Shown here: positions 1 to 6,357 of the stretch, piece after piece
How the letters are laid out: every line of letters begins with the position of its first letter
How positions within the stretch are numbered: the stretch's first letter is position 1
Assembly: GCA_027083475.1 (NCBI GenBank)
Contig: JALWON010000076.1
Span: forward strand, 1-7,651
From: Sulfurimonas sp.
GTDB lineage: Bacteria > Campylobacterota > Campylobacteria > Campylobacterales > Sulfurimonadaceae
Length of the DNA stretch: 7,651 nucleotides
Direction: 5' to 3'
The notes under the pieces: generated by a model
Seen by the model: the letters and a program-made list of their open reading frames with translations, nothing else
Told to the model about the DNA's origin: nothing
The model's database searches: none
Translations under genes and position numbers: made by a program

Positions 1-1
1 G

Positions 2-760
2 TTAAAGTACTCTTCCCTCGCACTGCTCCCCTCCCCTTTTATGGAAGACTTTGCAGATGATTTTCAGAACAATTCTCCTCACTATGAAGAGACTTTTCAT
101 CTGCTCAAAGATGCGAAATCACGAGAAATATTTCAAAAAATTATCAATTTTAAAATCTCTTATGATTATAATTTTATGCAAGGCTTTACAAACGACCATA
201 CAGGACAATACTTCGATAAAGAGTTCATTCCTCCTATAAAAAATATTGCTTTTTTTGATGGTGGTGGCTATGTGGGCGATACTGCAAGTGAGGTCATCAA
301 AAACTTTCCTGATTTTAAAAAAATATGGCTTGTAGAACCAATAGAAGAAAATATCCGCATCGCAAAACGAGAACTCGGGCATCTTCACAATATCGATTTT
401 TTACCCTATGGTATTGCCAACAAAAAAGAGACACTCTGCTTCAATGAAGAGAAGTCATTCTCCTCGCTTTATACCAAAGGAACACAAAGTGTCGCAGTAG
501 AGACGATAGACAATCTCGTGCATGAAAAAGTAGATTATATAAAATTAGACATAGAAGGGGCAGAACAAGATGCTATAGAGGGAGCTAAAAACACAATACA
601 AACATATAAACCCATTTTAGCGATTTGCATCTACCACAAGGCAGAAGATTGGTACAAAATACCACAAAAAGTTTTAGCTATAGAGAGTGATTATGATGTT
701 TATCTTCGACATTATATGGAAGGAATTTTTGAGACAGTCATGTACTTTATACCGCGTTAA
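2..760 (+). CDS. FkbM-family SAM-dependent methyltransferase, 5'-truncated by window edge
   Basis: C-terminal part of an FkbM-type class I methyltransferase, which moves a methyl group from S-adenosylmethionine to an acceptor, often a sugar or glycan hydroxyl. Residues are numbered from the first ATG at 41. The SAM-binding loop is FFDGGGYVGDTA (71-82), a variant of the usual DVGANIGDT. The acidic end of strand 2 is LVEP (97-100), and the family signature DYIKLDIEGAEQDAIEGA lies at 165-182. The ATG at 41 is probably internal: the frame stays open to base 2 (residues KYSSLALLPSPF precede the Met), and the bases before it are a pyrimidine tract with no Shine-Dalgarno. The region before the SAM loop (about 1-70) resembles the linker seen in longer two-part FkbM proteins, so an N-terminal domain probably lies upstream. 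The acceptor substrate cannot be read from sequence. It ends 44 bases before hisS; the C. jejuni cluster, from memory, has tmk here. Confidence 0.85.
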   Translation, partial: LKYSSLALLPSPFMEDFADDFQNNSPHYEETFHLLKDAKSREIFQKIINFKISYDYNFMQGFTNDHTGQYFDKEFIPPIKNIAFFDGGGYVGDTASEVIKNFPDFKKIWLVEPIEENIRIAKRELGHLHNIDFLPYGIANKKETLCFNEEKSFSSLYTKGTQSVAVETIDNLVHEKVDYIKLDIEGAEQDAIEGAKNTIQTYKPILAICIYHKAEDWYKIPQKVLAIESDYDVYLRHYMEGIFETVMYFIPR

Positions 761-778
761 TAGAGAAAATGGTATCCT

Positions 779-784
779 TACAAT
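779..784 (+). promoter_or_regulatory. Candidate -10 box upstream of hisS
   Basis: TACAAT lies 20 bases before the hisS ATG, inside the 44-base gap after the methyltransferase gene. A start point near 791 would give a short leader of about 14 bases. No TTGACA-like -35 is visible, but Campylobacterota promoters often lack one. The case is weak because the region is AT-rich and transcription could simply read through from upstream. Confidence 0.3.
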
Positions 785-791
785 ACTAAAC

Positions 792-799
792 AAGAAGGA
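792..799 (+). promoter_or_regulatory. Ribosome binding site of hisS
   Basis: AAGAAGGA, with the AAGGA core at 795-799, sits 5 bases before the ATG at 805 and fixes that start. Confidence 0.7.
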
Positions 800-804
800 C
801 ACAT

Positions 805-2016
805 ATGGTTAAGTCACTCCGTGGTATGAATGATATTTTAAGTGAAGATTATGAAAGGTTTACTTACTTTATAAATCTTGCAACAACAATTGCACAAAAG
901 TATGGTTTTCATTTTGTGGAAACACCTCTTTTAGAAGAGACAGCTCTTTTTAAACGCAGTGTTGGAGAATCGAGTGATATTGTTGGTAAAGAGATGTACC
1001 AGTTTATAGACAAAGGTGACAATGATGTCTGCTTGCGTCCTGAGGGAACAGCAGGGGTCGTGCGTGCGTTTATACAAAAAAAGCTCGATAAAGCAGGTGG
1101 CATTCACCGTTTCTTTTATCATGGTCCTATGTTTCGCTATGAACGCCCACAAAAAGGACGTCTTCGAGAGTTTCATCAGTTTGGGGTAGAGAGCTTTGGT
1201 GTGGGAAGTGTTTATGAAGATGCTACCATGATTATGATGGTTGCTGACATCTTAAGTGCTTGTGGCATTGGGTACAAACTTCAACTCAACTCTTTAGGTG
1301 ATCAAAACTGTATGCCACATTATAGAGACTCTTTAGTCTCTTTTATAGAGAGTGTTGAAGAAGAAATTTGCCCAGATTGTCAACGCCGTAAAGCAACAAA
1401 CCCTATTCGTGTGCTTGATTGTAAAAATGAAAAATGCCAATCGCTCTACACAGAAGCTCCCAAACTCATCAATGCTTTATGTCAAGAGTGTGAAAGTGAT
1501 TTTACAAAACTCAAAAAAATCCTTACAGACAATAACATTGCTTTTGAGATAGACACCAATCTCGTACGAGGACTTGACTACTACTCTAAAACTGCTTTTG
1601 AATTTGTAAGTGATAAGATCGGGAGTCAGAGTGCTATTGCCGGTGGTGGACGCTACGACAGACTTGTTGAATTTTTAGATGGACGTCCAACTCCTGCTGT
1701 AGGTTTTGCTATGGGAATAGAGCGACTGATGGAGCTTATTGTCATGCCCCAAGCATCAAGAGAGGGGTATTACATCGGAGCAATGGATGAAGAAGCACTT
1801 GATTTAGTCGTAAGCATAACACATCAAAAACGAAAAAGTGCCAAAGCTACTTGTGAATTTAAAACGAAAAATTTAAAGAACCATTTAAAAGGTGCTGATA
1901 AAGTAAATGCAAAATTTTGCTGCGTTATTGGTTCAAATGAGCTAAAAGATGGTACTATATGGGTAAAAGATTTAGAAGCTAAATCAGAAAAGGTAATATC
2001 ACTTAAGGAGTTTTAG
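805..2016 (+). CDS. hisS: Histidyl-tRNA synthetase
   Basis: Class II aminoacyl-tRNA synthetase that charges tRNA-His with histidine using ATP, as a cytoplasmic homodimer. The N-terminus LRGMNDIL (5-12) is typical. Motif 2 is MFRYERPQKGRLREFHQFG (109-127), with the ATP-binding arginine in FRYE. The histidine-binding signature LVRGLDYY is at 253-260, and motif 3, AVGFAMGIERL, is at 298-308. The C-terminal anticodon-binding domain covers roughly 320-403, including the conserved IGSNELKDG (375-383). The length of 403 residues is close to the usual 410-425. The insertion domain carries six cysteines (189, 192, 206, 211, 226, 229) and may bind a metal. It opens a tightly packed block: its TAG stop directly abuts the ATG of the next gene, whose ribosome binding site lies within the last hisS codons. 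Confidence 0.97.
   Translation: MVKSLRGMNDILSEDYERFTYFINLATTIAQKYGFHFVETPLLEETALFKRSVGESSDIVGKEMYQFIDKGDNDVCLRPEGTAGVVRAFIQKKLDKAGGIHRFFYHGPMFRYERPQKGRLREFHQFGVESFGVGSVYEDATMIMMVADILSACGIGYKLQLNSLGDQNCMPHYRDSLVSFIESVEEEICPDCQRRKATNPIRVLDCKNEKCQSLYTEAPKLINALCQECESDFTKLKKILTDNNIAFEIDTNLVRGLDYYSKTAFEFVSDKIGSQSAIAGGGRYDRLVEFLDGRPTPAVGFAMGIERLMELIVMPQASREGYYIGAMDEEALDLVVSITHQKRKSAKATCEFKTKNLKNHLKGADKVNAKFCCVIGSNELKDGTIWVKDLEAKSEKVISLKEF
2005..2010 (+). promoter_or_regulatory. Ribosome binding site of the glutamate-synthase-like gene, inside hisS
   Basis: AAGGAG lies in the last hisS codons, 6 bases before the ATG at 2017. It is the best Shine-Dalgarno in the window, and its position suggests translational coupling to hisS. 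Confidence 0.75.
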
Positions 2017-3744
2017 ATGCAAACACTTCAAGCAATGTGGGATTTTTTTATCTACTTTATAGAGTTTTTTCTTTTAGCAGCAGTTGTCGCCCTTGTAGCA
2101 CTTTATGTGTATGATAGGTATGTGCAAAGACAACATGCTTTGTTAATTAACTATCCTGTTATTGGTCGCATGCGGTATGTGTTTGAAGCACTCCGAGAGC
2201 CCTTACGCCAATACTTTGCTGAAGAGACCTTTTATGAGTCCAAAGATAAGGTCGATTGGGTCTACACTGCAGCAAAAGATAAACCAAACTACCAATCTTT
2301 TTCCGTGAATCAACCCTTTGCCGGTTCGCGTTTTATTTTAAAGCATGTCTCTAATGTCCTCAATCAAGATGAGATTGATGAAGATACGAGTGTTATTTTT
2401 GGAGAAAATAGAGAACAGCCTTTTCTCTCCCAAACCCCTATTATACGCTCCGCCATGAGTGATGGGGCATTAAGTCCAGAAGCTGTGCGTGCATTTTCCC
2501 TTGCTGGAAAAAACTCAGGACTCACGATTAACACAGGAGAGGGTTCGCTGACCTCCAATCACCTCTTCACTCTCAAACCAAATCTTCAAGAAGATAAATA
2601 CCTTGAAATTGTGCAAACCACACCTTTTGCAGAGTTTGTCTTTAAAGTGGGTGATTTTTTCTTTAACCGTAAAGTTTCCCTCAAATGGTATCGTAATATT
2701 TTGCTCAATAAAAAAACACAAAATACTTATATATACGATACAAAATCCCATGTCCTTTTCCGTGTCAATTGGAAAGCTCCTTTAGCAGATTTTCCAAAAA
2801 ATGTACCAGAGAGTTTGCCAAACATCATTTTTCAAATGAGTTCAGGGCTCTATGGTGTTCGTGATGAAGATGGAAACTTTGACGAAGAAAAATATCAAAA
2901 AGTGATGTCTTTTTGTAAAATGACAGAGATTAAAATTGCACAAGGAGCGAAACAAACAGGGGGCAAACTCGCAGGTGCAAAAGTAACAGCTGATATTGCT
3001 TACTATAGAGGTGTCCCTGAAGGAAAAGATGTTTTCTCTCCAAACCGTTTTCCTTTTGCGAACAGCACAGAAGAACTTTTAGACTTTGTTGAAAGATTAC
3101 AAAAACTTTCAAAAAAACCTGTTGGATTTAAAATCGTCATCTCTGATGCGAATGAAGTTGCGGGTATGGCGGCTCTTTTACAAGAGAGAAAAAAACAGGG
3201 GAAAAGCTTACCTGATTTTATTACAGTAGATAGTGGTGAAGGAGGAAGTGCTACAGCACCGCTTGAACTGATGGAATCTGTTGGGCTTACTACACCAAAT
3301 GCACTCTATGTACTTGATACCATGCTTAAACAATACGATGTCCGTAAAGATGTAAAAATCATCGCAAGTGGAAAAATTTTAACACCTGATGATGTGATTA
3401 TTACTCTTGCTATGGGAGCTGATGCAGTAGGAATTGCCCGTGGTTTTATGATGAGTGGTGGATGTATCCGTGCGAGAATGTGTTCTGGTTTTGGATCGCA
3501 TGTTTGTCCTGTTGGACTCGCAACACAAGATGAAAAAAGACGTGCTTCATATCTTGTCATTAAAGAAGCTAAAGAGATAGGAAATTATCATAAAAATCTC
3601 ATAAAAAGCATGAAGGTTGTACTTGCTATTATGGGTTTAAAAAGTATCAAAGAGCTCAATAGAGAAAGACTTACTTTTAAAAATCGCAATGGTGAAATTT
3701 ATTTTGATGTTGATGTCTACTTTAGACAAAAACTCCATCTTTAG
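2017..3744 (+). CDS. Membrane-anchored FMN-binding glutamate-synthase-like protein
   Basis: Stand-alone homologue (575 aa) of the FMN/Fe-S synthase domain of the glutamate synthase large subunit, related to the YerD-type family. Residues about 10-32 are one hydrophobic helix followed by DRYVQRQH, so the catalytic part should face the cytoplasm. The family N-terminal motif RMRYVFEALREPLRQYF is at 51-67. NTGEGSL (172-178), KIAQGAKQTGGKLAGAKV (306-323) and VDSGEGGSATAP (404-415) match the glutamate-synthase TIM barrel. SGKILTPDDV (451-460) and GADAVGIARGFM (467-478) fit the flavin phosphate-binding end. Cysteines 483, 489 and 497, followed by PVGLATQ, correspond to the 3Fe-4S ligands but with wider spacing. 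Residues about 186-266 look like an insertion absent from relatives I recall (about 500-540 aa). No glutaminase domain is present and no NAD(P)H-oxidising subunit is adjacent, so the electron donor and true reaction are unknown. Calling it a working glutamate synthase would be over-reach. Confidence 0.85.
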   Translation: MQTLQAMWDFFIYFIEFFLLAAVVALVALYVYDRYVQRQHALLINYPVIGRMRYVFEALREPLRQYFAEETFYESKDKVDWVYTAAKDKPNYQSFSVNQPFAGSRFILKHVSNVLNQDEIDEDTSVIFGENREQPFLSQTPIIRSAMSDGALSPEAVRAFSLAGKNSGLTINTGEGSLTSNHLFTLKPNLQEDKYLEIVQTTPFAEFVFKVGDFFFNRKVSLKWYRNILLNKKTQNTYIYDTKSHVLFRVNWKAPLADFPKNVPESLPNIIFQMSSGLYGVRDEDGNFDEEKYQKVMSFCKMTEIKIAQGAKQTGGKLAGAKVTADIAYYRGVPEGKDVFSPNRFPFANSTEELLDFVERLQKLSKKPVGFKIVISDANEVAGMAALLQERKKQGKSLPDFITVDSGEGGSATAPLELMESVGLTTPNALYVLDTMLKQYDVRKDVKIIASGKILTPDDVIITLAMGADAVGIARGFMMSGGCIRARMCSGFGSHVCPVGLATQDEKRRASYLVIKEAKEIGNYHKNLIKSMKVVLAIMGLKSIKELNRERLTFKNRNGEIYFDVDVYFRQKLHL

Positions 3745-3746
3745 GA
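3743..3746 (+). promoter_or_regulatory. Ribosome binding site deciding the TTG start of speA
   Basis: AGGA overlaps the TAG stop of the preceding gene and lies 8 bases before the TTG at 3755. An in-frame TAA at 3752-3754 directly precedes that TTG, so no start further upstream is possible. The next in-frame ATG (3836) would remove N-terminal residues that match SpeA. Confidence 0.6.
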
Positions 3747-3754
3747 CACTCTAA

Positions 3755-5584
3755 TTGCAAAATTTTGGTCTTGATATTTGGTCCAATAAAAATTTTCTTA
3801 TTGAAAATGGCGAAATAAAACTCAATTTTAAATGCATGCCCTCTCTGCTGGAGATTACAAATGATATTCGTGCAAACAAGGTAAAAGGGCCTCTTTTGCT
3901 GCGTTTTCCACACTTAATTGAAAAACAGATAAACACCCTTTACTCCTACTTCACCAAAGCAATAAAAGAGAACAAATACAAAGGAAATTTTCATGCTGTT
4001 TTTCCACTCAAAGTCAATCAATTTCCTTCCGTTGTTGAAGCTATTGTAGAGCGTGGAGAGAAATATAAGTATGGATTAGAAGCAGGAAGCAAAGCAGAAC
4101 TTATTTTAGCCATGAGCAAAACACCCAAAGGTGCACATATTACTGTAAATGGGTTTAAAGATAAAGAAATGCTTACCCTGGCATTTATAGCCGCACAAAG
4201 TGGACATAACATCACTGTTACGATTGAGGGATTAAATGAACTTGAAACAATTATAACCGTTGCATCAGAATCAAACTTAAAGGTGCCAAATATTGGCATT
4301 CGTGTGCGTTTGCACAGTTCAGGAAGTGGTATTTGGGCAAAAAGTGGTGGAATGGATGCAAAATTTGGACTCACTTCTACTGAAATCATAGAAGCCATCA
4401 AACTCCTCAAGAGTGCACAACTCATAGAAAAATTCACAATGATTCATTTTCATATTGGCTCACAGATGGCAGATATAGCTCCCTTAAAAAAGGCGCTGCG
4501 TGAGGCTGGAAATATTTATGCAGAACTGAAAAAACTTGGGGCAGTTGCTCTTGCAAGTATCAACATTGGGGGCGGACTTGCAGTTGAGTATGACCAACAC
4601 CAAGCTTCATGTTCACGAAACTACTCTATTGATGAGTTTTCAAGCTCTGTTGTTTTTTTACTCGGTGAAATTATGGATGCCAAAGATGTCCAACACCCCG
4701 ATATTTTTACAGAATCAGGGCGTTTTATTGTTGCTTCACATACTGTGTTAATTGCACCTGTTTTAGAACTTTTTTCACAAGATTACCAAGAAGAACTTTT
4801 AGACTTTAAAGAGAAAAATCCACCACTCATTACAGAACTCATTGAGCTCAACCGCCTTTTAAACAATGCAAACTGCATCGAGTACCTGCATGATGCACTC
4901 GATCATATGGAGTCTCTTTTTACTCTTTTTGATTTAGGGTATATTGATTTACAAGACCGATCAAACGCAGAAATTTTAGTGCATAACATCATCAAAAAAG
5001 CACTCTATCTCAAGTCCGCAAATCCAACTAATGAACTTGAACAACTCCAAAGCGAACTCCAAGAACGCTACCTTATTAATGCTTCTATATTTCAAAGTCT
5101 TCCCGATTACTGGGGGCTGGGACAACATTTTCCTGTAATGCCTATTCACCATCTCAACACACCACCTCTGCGTGCAGCCTCTTTATGGGATATTACCTGT
5201 GACAGTGATGGGGAAATTCGATTTAATCCTGACAAACCACTCTATTTACATGATGTCAATATAGATGAAGAAGATTATTTTTTAGCTTTTTTTAATGTAG
5301 GTGCCTATCAAGAAACATTAGGCATGAATCATAATCTTTTTACACATCCAAATGAATACACAATTACCATTACAGATACAGCGTACCATATAAGTAAAAA
5401 CATCGAATCAAAAACCATTTTAGATATTTTAAACACTCTTGGTTACAACAAAGAAGAAATATTAAAAAAACTTAAAGAAGACCTTAAAAACAGTAGTTTT
5501 AGTACAGAAAAAGAAAAAAGTGCTAAACTTGCACAACTAGAAACCTTTTTGCAACAAAATGGCTATCTAAGAACTACAAACTAA
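3755..5584 (+). CDS. speA: Biosynthetic arginine decarboxylase (TTG start)
   Basis: PLP-dependent fold III decarboxylase that converts arginine to agmatine, the entry to putrescine and spermidine synthesis. At 609 aa it is close to Helicobacter SpeA and shorter than the roughly 658 aa of E. coli. The PLP lysine is in FPLKVNQ (83-89, Lys86). GLEAGSKAEL (107-116) follows. HFHIGSQMA (231-239) and INIGGGLAVEYD (269-280) form the PLP-phosphate region. FTESGR is at 318-323. The C-terminal barrel holds SLWDITCDSDGEI (476-488), whose CDSDG supplies the substrate-contacting Cys and Asp across the dimer. GAYQETLGMNHNLF (516-529) is also diagnostic. Translation from the TTG yields residues (FGLDIWSNKNFLIENGEI, 4-21) that resemble the Helicobacter N-terminus as I recall it. 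It lies 10 bases after the glutamate-synthase-like gene and 13 before cysE. Agmatine conversion enzymes are not in this window. Confidence 0.96.
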   Translation: MQNFGLDIWSNKNFLIENGEIKLNFKCMPSLLEITNDIRANKVKGPLLLRFPHLIEKQINTLYSYFTKAIKENKYKGNFHAVFPLKVNQFPSVVEAIVERGEKYKYGLEAGSKAELILAMSKTPKGAHITVNGFKDKEMLTLAFIAAQSGHNITVTIEGLNELETIITVASESNLKVPNIGIRVRLHSSGSGIWAKSGGMDAKFGLTSTEIIEAIKLLKSAQLIEKFTMIHFHIGSQMADIAPLKKALREAGNIYAELKKLGAVALASINIGGGLAVEYDQHQASCSRNYSIDEFSSSVVFLLGEIMDAKDVQHPDIFTESGRFIVASHTVLIAPVLELFSQDYQEELLDFKEKNPPLITELIELNRLLNNANCIEYLHDALDHMESLFTLFDLGYIDLQDRSNAEILVHNIIKKALYLKSANPTNELEQLQSELQERYLINASIFQSLPDYWGLGQHFPVMPIHHLNTPPLRAASLWDITCDSDGEIRFNPDKPLYLHDVNIDEEDYFLAFFNVGAYQETLGMNHNLFTHPNEYTITITDTAYHISKNIESKTILDILNTLGYNKEEILKKLKEDLKNSSFSTEKEKSAKLAQLETFLQQNGYLRTTN

Positions 5585-5585
5585 C

Positions 5586-5589
5586 AGGA
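5586..5589 (+). promoter_or_regulatory. Ribosome binding site deciding the TTG start of cysE
   Basis: AGGA lies 8 bases before the TTG at 5598, the same spacing as at speA. Between the last in-frame stop (TAA, 5568-5570) and this TTG there is no other ATG, GTG or TTG, and the next in-frame ATG (residue 59) would remove the conserved N-terminal helices. Confidence 0.65.
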
Positions 5590-5597
5590 AAAACACC

Positions 5598-6299
5598 TTG
5601 GGACTCTACAGTGATATACGAGAAGATTTTGCAAATGCCTACAGAAACGACCCTGCCCTTAACTCTAAAATAGATTTTTTATTTAACTACCCTGGTGTTT
5701 GGGCAATTGCTTGGTACCGTCTCGCCCATAGACTCTACAAAGCAAACTTCAAAAGAATCGCGCGTTTGATTATGGGGTTTACTCAGATTCTCACACACAT
5801 TGACATTCACCCTGCAGCTGTTATTGGACAGCGTGTTTTTATAGATCATGGTACAGGGGTTGTCATTGGTGAAACGGCTATTCTTGAAGATGATGTCCTT
5901 ATTTATCAGGGTGTTACACTTGGTGGTGTCTCTTTGAGTCCTGGGAAACGCCATCCAACTGTTAAAAGAGGGGCTGTTCTTGGTGCTGGAGCAAAAATTC
6001 TTGGCAATATTGTCATAGGTGAAAATGCGAAAATTGGTGCTAATTCTGTTGTAGTCAAAGAAGTTCCTGATTGTTCAACTGCTATTGGAATTCCAGCACA
6101 TGTGATAGAAAAAGGGCGTTGCACAGACCCATTTATGCACAATATGCTTCCAGATATTAACAAAGAAATGTTTGAGTACCTTTTAAAACGTGTTGCTGTT
6201 TTAGAACATATTTTAATGACAGACAATAAAGAAGTCTTAGAAGAAGACTTAGAGCTTGAACATATTTATGAAGCTTTTATTACAGCGATGAAAAATTAA
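5598..6299 (+). CDS. cysE: Serine O-acetyltransferase (TTG start)
   Basis: Transfers the acetyl group of acetyl-CoA to L-serine to give O-acetylserine, the precursor that cysteine synthase sulfhydrylates. It has 233 aa, so it is the short CysE form rather than the roughly 273-aa E. coli form. An N-terminal helical part (1-60, with DFLFNYPGVWAIAWYRLAHR at 26-45) precedes a left-handed beta-helix of hexapeptide repeats (about 68-172). The motif DIHPAAVIGQRVFIDHGTG (69-87) contains Asp69 and His84, which align with the catalytic Asp143/His158 pair of E. coli. VTLGGVSLSPGKRHP (106-120) is the loop near the CoA/serine site, and GAGAKILGNI (129-138) follows. A tail of about 60 residues (175-233), mostly helical by appearance and acidic near the end, lies beyond the beta-helix and ends in MKN rather than the terminal isoleucine used to dock into CysK. 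It lies 13 bases after speA, probably in one transcript. Confidence 0.96.
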   Translation: MGLYSDIREDFANAYRNDPALNSKIDFLFNYPGVWAIAWYRLAHRLYKANFKRIARLIMGFTQILTHIDIHPAAVIGQRVFIDHGTGVVIGETAILEDDVLIYQGVTLGGVSLSPGKRHPTVKRGAVLGAGAKILGNIVIGENAKIGANSVVVKEVPDCSTAIGIPAHVIEKGRCTDPFMHNMLPDINKEMFEYLLKRVAVLEHILMTDNKEVLEEDLELEHIYEAFITAMKN

Positions 6300-6322
6300 A
6301 CCAATCTATATTATTAATTAAG

Positions 6323-6328
6323 TATAAT
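6323..6328 (+). promoter_or_regulatory. Candidate -10 box of an aspC promoter
   Basis: A perfect TATAAT within AAGTATAATTATCCC lies in the 58-base gap between cysE and aspC, 29 bases before the aspC ATG. Transcription would start near 6335. No clear -35 hexamer is seen about 17 bases upstream, as is common in Campylobacterota. The gap is much wider than those inside the preceding block, which fits aspC having its own promoter even if read-through also occurs. Confidence 0.55.
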
Positions 6329-6346
6329 TATCCCATTATTTCACCT

Positions 6347-6353
6347 AAAGGGA
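6347..6353 (+). promoter_or_regulatory. Ribosome binding site of aspC
   Basis: AAAGGGA lies 4 bases before the ATG at 6358 and supports that start. Confidence 0.6.
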
Positions 6354-6357
6354 TTGT

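Noticed and set aside
26..40. Uninterrupted 15-base pyrimidine tract directly before the ATG at 41
   Set aside because: It reads in frame as part of the methyltransferase (Leu-Pro-Ser-Pro-Phe) and has no purine-rich ribosome site. It is best explained as coding sequence upstream of an internal Met, not a regulatory element.
749..775. Possible hairpin ATACC...GGTAT around the methyltransferase stop
   Set aside because: The stem is only 5 base pairs with a 17-base loop and no T-run, so it does not qualify as a terminator.
4018..4437. 139-codon open frame on the minus strand inside speA
   Set aside because: It lies wholly within the strongly conserved SpeA barrel on the opposite strand, and its translation shows no recognisable domain. 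It is a shadow of the real gene.
3069..4807. 19-base exact repeat at 3069-3087 and 4789-4807
   Set aside because: Both copies encode the same peptide EELLDF in the same frame within unrelated genes. Shared peptide plus AT-biased codon choice explains the match, and there is no sign of duplication.
5906..6226. 106-codon minus-strand open frame inside cysE
   Set aside because: It is antisense to the hexapeptide repeats of CysE, whose regular codon pattern leaves few reverse stops. No independent evidence for a gene.
6232..6250. Inverted repeat AAGTCTT/AAGACTT with a 5-base loop near the end of cysE
   Set aside because: It lies within codons for the acidic tail (KEVLEEDLEL), is 7 base pairs, A/T-rich, has no following T-run, and is 47 bases before the stop. 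It is likely a by-product of repeated Glu/Asp/Leu codons.
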